Below, piece after piece: positions 7,639 through 18,216 of a stretch of 64,000 bases of DNA (positions are counted from its first letter, which is position 1; every line of letters begins with the position of its first letter). Position numbers and translations under genes: made by a program. Location: positions 1-64,000 of the forward strand of contig NZ_AVCK01000006.1 in assembly GCF_000747155.1 (NCBI RefSeq). Reading direction: 5' to 3'. The notes below the pieces were generated by a model. The model did not search any database and was not told the origin of the DNA. It saw only the letters and a list, made by a program, of their open reading frames with translations. The stretch comes from Arenimonas metalli CF5-1 (lineage in GTDB: Bacteria; Pseudomonadota; Gammaproteobacteria; Xanthomonadales; Xanthomonadaceae).

Positions 7639-10600
7639 GGGGAGTCCCCGGTGTCCGCGCCGGCCTGGCGCGCCAGCGCTTCAAGGGGCTCCCGGCGAAG
7701 ATAGGGGCGGCCGTCGGCCAACAGCTCGCGCGCTTCGTCCAAGGCTTCGCGCGCAGCGGCCATGTCGCTGGCGGCGAGCGCCAGCGCGGCGCGGCGTTCG
7801 AGCCAGGCCAGCTGCAGCGGAAGATGGCCCAGCTGCCGCACCTCGTCGTCGAGCGCGGCGTCCGGCGCCCGGGATGCCAGCACGCGCGCTTCGAGCTGCA
7901 GCACCCGGATGCCGGCGCGCGCCGCCAGTGCGTCGGCTTCGGCGAGCGCCTGCCGTGCCTCGGCATCCCGATCCAACCCCGCCAGCGCGCGGGCCCGGAG
8001 CAGCTGTGCAAGCGTGGCTTGCTCCGGCGTGCCTGTCCCGGCGCCGCCGGCCAGTTCGTCGATCAGGTCCAACGCCTCCGCGGGTTCGCCGCGTGCCAGG
8101 GCGATCCTCGCCGCGAGCAGGGCGGCATCGGTGCGCCCGCGCTGGTCCTGCCGCGACTCGAACAGGCGGCTGGCGCGATCGAGCTGTTGTCCGGCGGCGT
8201 CGAGGTTGCCTTCGAGGATCTCCAGCTCGACCAGGTTGCGAAGGCTCACCGCCGCCTCCTCGAGCATCTGCCGCTGCTCGGCCGCCTGCAGCGATCCCTC
8301 CAGCAGCGCGCGCGCCCGCTTCCAGTCGCCGCGCGCGGTCTCCAGCAGGCCCAGGTTCTGCTCGGCCCGCACCACGCCGTTGGCGTCGTCGAGGCCAGCG
8401 AAGGCCTCGCGCGCCTGCCGCCAGAGCGCGCGCGCGTTGTCGTAGTCGCCGAGCTGGAAATGCGCGAAGCCGACGTTGTTGAGGCTCTCGGCGACGCCCA
8501 GCGGATCGCCGCTGCGCTCGCGGCTGCGCAGGCCGCGACGATACGCGGCCAGCGCCGCCTGGTAGTCGCCGCGCTCTTCCTCCAGTAGGCCGAGTTCGTT
8601 CTCGACCGCGGCGAGGCCGGCGCTGTCGCCGAGGTCGCGGAACAGGCCGCGCGCTTCGTCCAGCCGCGTGGCGGCCTGCGCCAGTCGCCCGCTGAACAGA
8701 TCGATCTGGGCGAGGTTGCGCAGGCTGCTGGCGACGCCGCGCCGGTCGCCGAGTTCGCGGCGCAGCGCCAGCGCCTTTTCGTACTGCTCTTGCGCGTCGC
8801 TGGTCTGGCCCAGCCGGGCATAGCCGACGCCGAGGGCGTTCACCGTCTCGGCCTCGCCGCGCAGGTCGCGCGAACGCTTGAACAGCACCAGCGCGCGCAC
8901 CAGGTGGTCTTCGACCGCGACCCGATGGTCGCCCCGGAGGATGGCGGTCTTTCCGCGCAGGAACCAGACGCGCGGATCCTGCGGGTCGTTCGCCGCGGCG
9001 ACGGCGAGGCTTTCCTCGGCGACCTCGAGGTTGCCGCCGTCGAGGGCGATCTCGGCGATCCGAAGCCGGTGGCCGGGGTCGCCCTCAAGGCCCGGCGTCT
9101 CTCCGGCGGCGAGCGCGATGGCCTGCTCGGTGTCGCCCTCGAGTGCCGCGCGCCAGGCCGCCAGCGGCGAGGCGAGGGGCTGGCCGGGCAGCTGGTCGGC
9201 GAGGCGGGCGGTGTCGAGCGCCAGCGCGCGGCGACCCGAAATGCGCGCCGCCTCCACCAGCGCGGCGAGCGCCGGGGCATGGTCGCGATCGGCCGCGGTG
9301 AGTTCCACGAGGGCATCGGCCGCGTCCCCGGCGCGGCCGGCGCGCAACAGGTTCAGGGCCCGCCCGTAGGCCTCGAGGTCCTCGTCGCCCGACAGCACCG
9401 GACCGGCGGCCGGGACCGCAAGTTCGACCGCGAGCAGCGGCAGCAGGTCCCTCGCGGCCGCCGCCGGCGCGCGGCGCGGCGGGCCGGCCACCCGCTGCGG
9501 CGCGGCCTGGCCGTCGCCGCTGATCACCGCTTCGAAGGCGAGGCCGTCGCCGGACTTCACCGACCGCAGCCGCACGATGCGATTCGCCGGCAGCGCCTTC
9601 CGCAGCGCCGCGTCGTCGGCGGCGCCCTTTCCGGCCAGCCCGGATTGCGCGAGTGCCAGCCGGATCCGCTCGCCATCGGCCACGGCGACGCCGGGCTGGC
9701 CCGCCAGCCCCAGCCGCAGCGCCTCCGCCGCCCCGTCCAGCACCGGATCATCGGCACGGGTGTCCGCCATGAGCACGATCCGCGGCGGCGCCGGGGGAGT
9801 GGCCGGGGCCGGATCCCGCCAGGGCGCCAGCAGCGCCAGCGCCGCCAGGCCGGCCGCCGCGGCCAGGCCGAGCACTGGCCAGGTCGCGCGCGGCAGCGCC
9901 GCCGGGACGTGGCGCGCGTCGATGGCCCGGACCACGGCGTCGGCATCGCGCAGGCGATGGGCCGGATTGGGGCGGAGCAGGCGTGCCACCAGGCGCGCGA
10001 CCCAGCGCGGCAAGCCCGCGCGCCGCGATTCGATGGGAGGCGGGCCGGAGACCATCCGCCGCGCCATCGATTCGGCGGCCGTCGCCCCGGCGAACGCGGG
10101 CTCGCCCGCCAGCATTTCGTAGAGGATCAGCCCCAGCGCGTAGAGGTCGGCCCGGGCATCGACGGTGCCGCCGCGCGCCTGCTCCGGCGCCAGGTAATCG
10201 GGGGTGCCGACGATGGCGCCGGTGTGCGTGAGGCCGGTGGAACCCAGCGAGCGCGCCACGCCGAAATCGCTGATCAGCGCATTGCCGCCGGCGTCCATCA
10301 GGATGTTCGCGGGCTTGAGGTCGCGATGGACGATGCCGCTCGCGTGCGCGGCCTGCAGTCCTTCGGCGATCTGCCGGGCGATGGCCAGCGCCTGTTCGAC
10401 CTCCACCGGCCCGCGCGGGTCGAGCCACTGGTCCAGCGACTGGCCGTCCACGAAGTCCATGCTGATGAACCAGCGGTCCCCGTCCCGCGCGATGTCGTGG
10501 ATGCGGACCACGCGCGGGCTCGACACCTGCCGCGCGAGCAGCAGCTCCTGCCGGAATCGCTCGAACGCCTCGGGCCGCGCGGCCAGCTCGCTGCGCAGCA

Positions 10601-10784
10601 GCTTCAGCGCGACCGTGATGCCCAGGTCCTCGTCGCGGGCGCGATAGACCACGCCCATGCCGCCGGTGCCGATGCGCCGCTCGATGGTGAAGCGATCCGC
10701 GAGCCGCGTGCCGGGCGCGAGGTCCGCGGCCGCGCCCGAGCCGGTCAGCGTGGGGTCGTCGCCCGGGACGAGGGCGTCGGTCAT
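7635..10784 (-). CDS. Ser/Thr protein kinase with TPR repeats
   Basis: This 1049-residue protein has an N-terminal Hanks-type kinase domain (about 30-285): glycine loop GTGGMGVVYRAR (38-50), Lys61 in VALKLL, HRDLKPAN with Asp155, DFG Asp173, and LAPEQ. All catalytic residues are present. A single membrane segment (near residue 310, PVLGLAAAAGLAALALL) is followed by a large, probably extracytoplasmic, helical region. That region carries many TPR units, clearest between about 600 and 900 with repeated A-x2-Y-x3-L patterns such as DAQEQYEKALALRRELGD. It overlaps genes on both sides by 4 bp. The membrane topology and any ligand are inferred. Confidence 0.93.
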   Translation of the reverse strand: MTDALVPGDDPTLTGSGAAADLAPGTRLADRFTIERRIGTGGMGVVYRARDEDLGITVALKLLRSELAARPEAFERFRQELLLARQVSSPRVVRIHDIARDGDRWFISMDFVDGQSLDQWLDPRGPVEVEQALAIARQIAEGLQAAHASGIVHRDLKPANILMDAGGNALISDFGVARSLGSTGLTHTGAIVGTPDYLAPEQARGGTVDARADLYALGLILYEMLAGEPAFAGATAAESMARRMVSGPPPIESRRAGLPRWVARLVARLLRPNPAHRLRDADAVVRAIDARHVPAALPRATWPVLGLAAAAGLAALALLAPWRDPAPATPPAPPRIVLMADTRADDPVLDGAAEALRLGLAGQPGVAVADGERIRLALAQSGLAGKGAADDAALRKALPANRIVRLRSVKSGDGLAFEAVISGDGQAAPQRVAGPPRRAPAAAARDLLPLLAVELAVPAAGPVLSGDEDLEAYGRALNLLRAGRAGDAADALVELTAADRDHAPALAALVEAARISGRRALALDTARLADQLPGQPLASPLAAWRAALEGDTEQAIALAAGETPGLEGDPGHRLRIAEIALDGGNLEVAEESLAVAAANDPQDPRVWFLRGKTAILRGDHRVAVEDHLVRALVLFKRSRDLRGEAETVNALGVGYARLGQTSDAQEQYEKALALRRELGDRRGVASSLRNLAQIDLFSGRLAQAATRLDEARGLFRDLGDSAGLAAVENELGLLEEERGDYQAALAAYRRGLRSRERSGDPLGVAESLNNVGFAHFQLGDYDNARALWRQAREAFAGLDDANGVVRAEQNLGLLETARGDWKRARALLEGSLQAAEQRQMLEEAAVSLRNLVELEILEGNLDAAGQQLDRASRLFESRQDQRGRTDAALLAARIALARGEPAEALDLIDELAGGAGTGTPEQATLAQLLRARALAGLDRDAEARQALAEADALAARAGIRVLQLEARVLASRAPDAALDDEVRQLGHLPLQLAWLERRAALALAASDMAAAREALDEARELLADGRPYLRREPLEALARQAGADTGDSP

Positions 10785-11638
10785 GCCGCGCCCCGGCCCG
10801 GCGACATCGCGGCCGCGCCGGGCGCGAGTGCGGCCTGGTTGCGCCGGGCGGCCAGCCAGAGCGTCGCGCGCTCGGCGAAGGCCTCCAGCAGCTCCAGGTC
10901 GATCCGCGTGATCACGGCGCCCGGGCGGCGGCTGTCGACGTAGGCGACGCCCAGCACTTCCTCGCCCAGCACCAGCGGCAGGCAGGCCAGCGCGCGCAGT
11001 CCGCCGGCGACGACCGAGGCCTGGCCCGCCAGCGCCGATTCAAGCGAAAGATCGTGGGCGACGACTGGCCGGCGCGTGCGCAGGGCCTCGGCGAGGGCCG
11101 TGGTGCTGCCGGCGAAGCGCGCCGCGTCGGCGCCCGCGGGGAATCCGCGCCACGCCTTCGGCGCCAGGCCAGTCTCCCCGGGCAGCAGCATGCCGCGCTC
11201 GGCGCCGGCGAGGTCGATGATCGCGTCCAGCGTGGCCTCCAGCAGTCCGGCGCGCGCGGGTTCGCGCGCGAGGGCGAGGGTCAGGGCGGTGGCGGCTTCC
11301 CGGCGTCGCCCGGATTCGAGACCGGTGCGGGCCAGGGTCGAGTCGTCGATGATTTCCAGTTCGCAGGCGACGTCGCCGAAACGAAGCCAGGCACCGCCGC
11401 GCCGGGGAAGCCCGTCGGCCGCGACGCCGTCGATGAAGCTGCCGTTCTTGCTGCCGGCGTCCGCGAGGATCCAGTCATCGCCGGCGAACGCCAGCGTGGC
11501 GTGCCGGCGCGAGACCGAGGCGTGGGCCAGCTGCACCGCGCATCCGTCGGCGCGACCGACCGGATGGGGCCCGTCACCGGACAGCACGAACCGTTCGGCG
11601 GCGCACTCGGGTGGGTAGGCGGTCAGGCGCGCGGGCAT
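10781..11638 (-). CDS. FHA and GAF domain protein
   Basis: This 285-residue protein begins the operon. An N-terminal FHA domain (about 1-98) carries the phosphothreonine-binding signature: GR at 28-29, SVSRRH at 41-46 and SKNGSF at 63-68. A linker leads to a GAF domain (about 130-270, ending with LACLPLVLGEEVLGVAYVDSRR). FHA domains read phosphothreonine, so it is a likely partner or substrate of the Ser/Thr kinase encoded 4 bp downstream. The GAF domain could add a small-molecule or redox input. The ligand is unknown. Confidence 0.92.
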   Translation of the reverse strand: MPARLTAYPPECAAERFVLSGDGPHPVGRADGCAVQLAHASVSRRHATLAFAGDDWILADAGSKNGSFIDGVAADGLPRRGGAWLRFGDVACELEIIDDSTLARTGLESGRRREAATALTLALAREPARAGLLEATLDAIIDLAGAERGMLLPGETGLAPKAWRGFPAGADAARFAGSTTALAEALRTRRPVVAHDLSLESALAGQASVVAGGLRALACLPLVLGEEVLGVAYVDSRRPGAVITRIDLELLEAFAERATLWLAARRNQAALAPGAAAMSPGRGAA

Positions 11639-11700
11639 GGCCCCATCTTAGCGCCGCCGGGGGCCGGCGGCGCCAGCGTCAGGGCGCGCTTGCGATGGCC

Positions 11701-12531
11701 TCAGTCGCCGTGGTCGCGGAGGTAGCCGATGCTGAAGACCAGGGTGTCGAGGCCGGCCAGGAGCTCGCCCGCGATGTTGTCGCGGTCGCGCAGCGCGCGC
11801 CACTCCTGGGGGATGGCCAGGCCTGCCCGCGCCGACACGCGCTGGCGCATCGCCTCGGCCGCGCCGATGGCGTCCGCGTAGCGCTCGTCACCCAGTCCCG
11901 ACTCGATGGCGTCGAGCTGCGCCTGTAGCGGGGCCGCCTCGATCGCCGGCAGCTTGGCCGCTTCGGCCCGCAGCCGCGCCAGCTTGGCGGAGACGACGTC
12001 GAGCGTGGGGCGGGCATCGAGCACCACGAGGAACTGCGAGAAGCCGCCGGTGGTGCCGCGCGTGCGCACGCTGCCGGCGGTAACCGAACCGGTGATGTCC
12101 CGGAAGGCGCCGCCCAGCGGCGCCTTCAGCAGCCGGTAGCGCGAGCCCGCGGTGTAGACCAGCGCATGCGTGTGCAGCTCGACGTGCACCAGGCGGCGGA
12201 ACGACAGGCCACCGAGCGTGGACGGCTCGATGGTGATCATCAGCGGAAGCTCCGCCGGCACGAGCGCGCCGCCGCCCACGGGCAGGCGCGACAGCAGGGT
12301 GGCGGCGCCGGGGTTCACCAGCTCCGCGCTGATGCCCAGCGACGCGGCGCTCAGGCCGCTGGCGTCATCGAAGTCGAGGCGCAGGTCGGCCAGCGGCGCG
12401 ACGGATCCGCCGATCCGCACCAGCGCGGAATTTCCGGAGACCTCGACGGTGACGGGGACGGGCTGCGCCAGCGCCGGCAGCGGCGACAGCGCGAGCAGCA
12501 GGGCGAACAGCTTTCGAGCGACGGTAGTCAT
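11701..12531 (-). CDS. Secreted protein of unknown function
   Basis: This 276-residue protein has a clear signal peptide (MTTVARKLFALLLALSPL, cleavage near ALAQP). The ATG at 12531 was preferred over upstream codons because it places the signal at the N-terminus. The mature part begins with a beta-rich domain (VTVEVSGNSALVRIGG and following, to about 165) and ends in a helical part (about 170-276) rich in Ala, Leu and Glu. I do not recognise the family. It is 62 bp upstream of the FHA-GAF gene on the same strand and could be the first gene of that operon, but no promoter or terminator decides this. Confidence 0.7.
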   Translation of the reverse strand: MTTVARKLFALLLALSPLPALAQPVPVTVEVSGNSALVRIGGSVAPLADLRLDFDDASGLSAASLGISAELVNPGAATLLSRLPVGGGALVPAELPLMITIEPSTLGGLSFRRLVHVELHTHALVYTAGSRYRLLKAPLGGAFRDITGSVTAGSVRTRGTTGGFSQFLVVLDARPTLDVVSAKLARLRAEAAKLPAIEAAPLQAQLDAIESGLGDERYADAIGAAEAMRQRVSARAGLAIPQEWRALRDRDNIAGELLAGLDTLVFSIGYLRDHGD

Positions 12532-12752
12532 CGGGAACTCCGTGGGTGGGCGCGCGTCCGATGCGTCATTTCGTCGCACCTGTGCCGGGCGACGGCCGCA
12601 TCTTAGGCCAGCGGGCGGCCGCAAGTCTCTAGGGGTTTTCCCCCACGCCGGTTGGGGGCTCTGCCGGATTGGTGGCGGCCGGGGCCAGGCGGAAGCTGCC
12701 TCCCGAGCCGCACAAAACCCGAAAGCGGCTAACCCAGAACGGAGAGAGTGTG

Positions 12753-15260
<2,508 letters not shown>

Positions 15261-15278
15261 TCCAACCTGTGTCACCCC

Positions 15279-15312
15279 AAGGCCCGGCCGGTTTGGCCGG
15301 GCCTTCTTTTTT
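15279..15312 (+). terminator. Intrinsic terminator after the S8 protease gene
   Basis: The arms AAGGCCCGGCC and GGCCGGGCCTT form a perfect 11-bp stem with a short GTTT-type loop and a run of T residues (15303-15312). It lies 18 bp after the protease stop codon. Confidence 0.93.
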
Positions 15313-15355
15313 GGTGCTGACTGCGAGCAGTGAAGGTCTGGCTGGCTAGGCGTTC

Positions 15356-15709
15356 TCAGCGACCGCGATAGGGCTCGCAACCGACGCCGTCGTTGTCGCG
15401 GTCAAGATGCGGACCGTAGCCCGGCTCACCCCGTCGAACCGGTGCCGCCCCGGCCGCCCGGGCTTCGTCGCAGTTCCTGTAGGCGCGCGAGCGCGACGCG
15501 TCGGCGGAGGCAGCGCCATCGGACCCGTAGACGCGTGCGACCGGTGCCGGCGCTTGCGTCGCCGTGCCGCGATGGCAGTGGTATCCGCCGGTCGCGCGCT
15601 CGTTGTGGCAGCCCTCGGAATTCAGGCCACCGCGATGCGCCCACGCCGAACCCGAAAACAGGACCGGGAACAGGGCAGCGATGATCGCGATGCTGGGAAG
15701 AAGCCTCAT
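15356..15709 (-). CDS. Secreted excalibur-domain protein with YHCH motif
   Basis: This 117-residue protein has a signal peptide (1-24, ending GSAWA). The mature N-terminus carries a short His/Cys motif (GLNSEGCHNERATGGYHCHR), as in small secreted YHYH-type proteins. The C-terminus is an excalibur calcium-binding domain (YRNCDEARAAGA through DRDNDGVGCEPYRG) with the characteristic D-x-D-x-D-G-x2-C calcium loop and two Cys. The ATG at 15709 was chosen for the signal peptide; the longer reading frame upstream runs into the tRNA fragment and is not coding. It lies just outside the left end of the genomic island. Confidence 0.85.
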   Translation of the reverse strand: MRLLPSIAIIAALFPVLFSGSAWAHRGGLNSEGCHNERATGGYHCHRGTATQAPAPVARVYGSDGAASADASRSRAYRNCDEARAAGAAPVRRGEPGYGPHLDRDNDGVGCEPYRGR

Positions 15710-15803
15710 GGGGCTTTCCTTGTGGGTTGCGGCCACGATACTCCGTGCAAGCCGGGGGCGTGGAAATGGGGCCCAAGGCGTCGTCGGCGCGCTTTTGACA
15801 CAC

Positions 15804-15829
15804 AAACAAAAGCCGCAACTAGTGCGGCT
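15804..15829 (-). terminator. Stranded original terminator of tRNA-Phe
   Basis: On the minus strand a 7-bp stem (AGCCGCA / TGCGGCT, loop CTAGT) is followed by TTTTGTTTG. It lies about 22 bases beyond the 3' end of the tRNA-Phe fragment at 15851, which is where the terminator of an intact tRNA gene would be. The island has separated it from the functional gene. Confidence 0.65.
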
Positions 15830-15848
15830 CTCGTAAGTGCTTGACGAA

Positions 15849-15895
15849 TATGGTGGCCGAGGACGGAATTGAACCGCCGACACGGGGATTTTCAA
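15849..15895. repeat. Left attachment site: tRNA-Phe 3' fragment
   Basis: These 47 bases are identical to 23719-23765. They contain tRNA-Phe nucleotides 32-76 (anticodon loop to CCA) on the minus strand. The match ends abruptly after TTCAA, where island sequence starts. It cannot form a cloverleaf and is not a tRNA gene. Confidence 0.93.
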
Positions 15896-16193
15896 GGCGG
15901 CCTGAAGCCTAATTAAAACAGCCACTTACGGCGCATGCCTGATCGTGTGAAGCATCTGATGAACGGCCATGGAATCCGGCTGAGTCCCGCGTCATGGAGT
16001 TGAATAAAGCGTCCGAGCTTGATATCAATGTCCCAACGGAGCCGCGCAATGCGCTCCAGCGGAGCTGCAAAATGAGCTCTGGGCCAAGGTCGAGGATTCC
16101 TCGCCGTGGTTTCCGCCCGGTCGATTGAGTCGCCGGGTTTCGGATGTCCCCAGTAGGGGCGCCGGATCCCTTTGACTCTCTACCGGATGACAC
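15896..16193. other. Left island margin without a supported gene
   Basis: These 298 bp lie between the left attachment repeat and the HNH gene. A minus-strand reading frame of about 107 codons crosses the region, but it has no family resemblance, overlaps the HNH gene and has no good ribosome binding site. I see no RNA gene or strong promoter here. Confidence 0.5.
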
Positions 16194-16580
16194 ATGAAAA
16201 AAACCATGAAATTGATCCCTCTGCGGCGCCAAGCAGCTGCCGAGCGTCAGGCTGGGCGGTGCTTTTACTGCGGCGTCCTGATGTGCCGTGGCGATCTAGG
16301 CCGATTCGCCGCAAGTTTTGGCCTCTCTCCGGCGCTAGCCAGTCGACTGAGTTGCACTGCTGAACATTTACTAGCCCGTCAGGACGGTGGCAGCGACATC
16401 GTCTCCAACATCGCTGCTGCCTGCTTGCACTGCAATCAGACGCGACACCGCATGAGGCCACCTCCTGGTCCGGTGGCGTATCGCAGAATCGTGAACAAGC
16501 ATCTTCAAGCCGGACAATGGCACCGAAGAAAGGTGTTCGAGGCGGGCCTATTGTGTCGCTCTAACGTCACAAGCAAATGA
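16194..16580 (+). CDS. HNH endonuclease (island cargo)
   Basis: This 128-residue protein has an HNH/zinc-ribbon nuclease core: C23-x2-C26 (RCFYCGVLM), the catalytic-type E57-H58 (CTAEHLLARQDGG), Asn72 in DIVSNIAAAC, then C77-L-H-C80-N with His85. HNH proteins cut DNA and occur in restriction, homing and mobile elements. Two starts are possible, ATG 16194 (used here) and ATG 16206; neither has a strong ribosome binding site. It stands alone at the left side of the island. It could be a defence nuclease or a stand-alone mobile endonuclease, and the sequence does not decide which. Confidence 0.82.
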   Translation: MKKTMKLIPLRRQAAAERQAGRCFYCGVLMCRGDLGRFAASFGLSPALASRLSCTAEHLLARQDGGSDIVSNIAAACLHCNQTRHRMRPPPGPVAYRRIVNKHLQAGQWHRRKVFEAGLLCRSNVTSK

Positions 16581-17121
16581 GGGCGACCTGCAACTCGTTG
16601 ATCCCGAGAAGGGATTCGCCGACCCGGAGGTGATCTTCGAAGCGTCCTGGAGCCTGATTGAATCAGCCAATTGCGGCGGATTCCTGCACTTCAATGGGTT
16701 CCATAAGCGTTTCAGTTGTACTCCGCTTCAGTCTGCTGCTCACAGTCGGGACGTCGGCTTTACCTTTCACTCGCTTGCCTTGTACTGAAATGTACCGTCT
16801 GCGATGCTTTTCCGAACGCTCGCCACCGCCTGGTCGATTTCTGCAAGATGCGACTCTGCGCAGTGGGAAACCCGATTGGCACCGCAACTTGCGACTATGG
16901 AACTAATGAGAAAGTCAAAGTGACCGCCAGTGTTGAGTGCGGTAATAACGTAAGAGTAGGAAGAGCCTGGCCACCCGCAGCCAGTGGTAAGAGGTTCTGT
17001 TCGAGTTAGCGCTGCTATCGCGGCATGTCCGACTAGGACGCCGGGTCCAGCAATAAAGCGCGCTGCACTATGCGGTCGCTAGTTGCTACCATTTTGCTGA
17101 GTGCCTTGGAGAGACAGCCAT
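16581..17121. other. Island intergenic region without a supported gene
   Basis: These 541 bp lie between the HNH gene and the interrupted secreted-protein gene. Short plus-strand frames (for example 16716-17009) give Cys-rich translations with no recognisable domain and no convincing start signal. The stretch may be decayed coding DNA. It ends in the ribosome binding site (GGAGA, 17108-17112) of the next gene. Confidence 0.5.
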
Positions 17122-18024
17122 ATGACAGCTGGGCGTTTGAGCGTGTTGTTGATTCTCTTGCTGAGTTCCCCGTCGCTCGTTGCGGCGATCGATGATCGGG
17201 ATCGCAAGTTCACCAACAAGTTCGTCGGAACCTAGTGCCCTTACCTAGCAAAGGAGATCGTTGCCGATGGTGGTCGGGTGAGAAAGGGAATGGAAAAGGA
17301 GTCTTTTACGAGCCCCGATGTTTCCCACTGCTTCTTGAGAGCCTCGAGATCACATTTTATCGACGACTCGATATTCAAGGGGCGCGCGCCAATGGATCAG
17401 CTGCGAGTCCGCACGTTGGGGGGCGTCAATAGTTTTCTTGATCGGAAGTGCTCGGAGGTATCCGGCCGGTTTGTTTGGGGGCCTTCTTATTTGGCCGATA
17501 ACGGATCACAGCTGCAGTGGCGGGGATGTGTGGCCGGTCCTACGTACCGTTTCCTCGCCAGTGTTGAAAGAGCGCCCGTAGAAGATTGGCCGGTTTACTT
17601 TGTCCGCATCGCTGAGCCCACTGACCTCAGTCGCGCCCCGAGCCCGGAGTTTGCGGCTTACCTCGAGCGTCGCGGATTTGTCGCTCCCGAGGATCTCACG
17701 AGTGCCGACTGGGCGCGCACCTCGGTCGAGGAAGAAAGACGGATGGCGGGGCACGCGTCGGCTGCGGAGCGAATTGCTCAGGACCGAGACCGGGCTGGTG
17801 AGGCAGAGAAGCGGCGCCTTGCGCACCGAGATCGGAAGATCCTTGTCGGCGCGAGAGTTTGTCTTGAGAAGCAAGGGCTGACTTATTTCGGCTTCACAGA
17901 GCAATGCTCAGCGCAGACCGACAAGATCCAGATTCGGGTCACCGGGACCAGCAACCGGATGCTGGCGTACACGCCCGAGATTATTTGGGACCGCGTCGAC
18001 AATTGGGCGCTTTGTGACCAGTAG
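17122..18024 (+). pseudogene. Secreted protein gene interrupted by in-frame amber codon
   Basis: The ATG at 17122, 9 bases after a GGAGA site, opens a frame encoding a good signal peptide (LSVLLILLLSSPSLVAA). After codon 37 it meets TAG at 17233-17235 and then stays open in the same frame to the stop at 18022-18024, giving a 300-codon unit with one stop. Downstream of the stop the translation continues CPYLAKEIVADGG, with several Cys and a charged coiled-coil-like stretch (about residues 210-245: EEERRMAGH to HRDRK). Restarting at the ATG at 17278 or 17287 would yield a protein with no signal peptide. It is either a recent pseudogene, a sequencing error, or a readthrough gene. The family is not recognised. 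Confidence 0.7.
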
Positions 18025-18216
18025 CTCTGGCTATGTTGGTAAAGAACTTCATGGTCCGCTTTATTTATTGATACCCGCGCTGGATCGTGCTGCTGGCGGT
18101 GGCCTCGCTGGTTTGCCGCGGGCTGCCCGGGTGAATTCGCCGGAATCAGGATCCGAACAAGTTCCGCCGGATGCGATTGCCGTTGTCGCCGGCATCGCAG
18201 GGCCAGCCCTCTCACT

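Noticed and set aside
15851-15895. A second tRNA-Phe gene
   Set aside because: Only nucleotides 32-76 are present; acceptor 5' strand, D arm and half the anticodon stem are missing.
15909-16232. A minus-strand frame of 107 codons at the left island margin
   Set aside because: It has no recognisable domain, overlaps the HNH gene start and has no convincing start signal.
16716-17009. A Cys-rich 97-codon plus-strand frame
   Set aside because: It lacks a ribosome binding site and resembles no family; the region looks non-coding or decayed.
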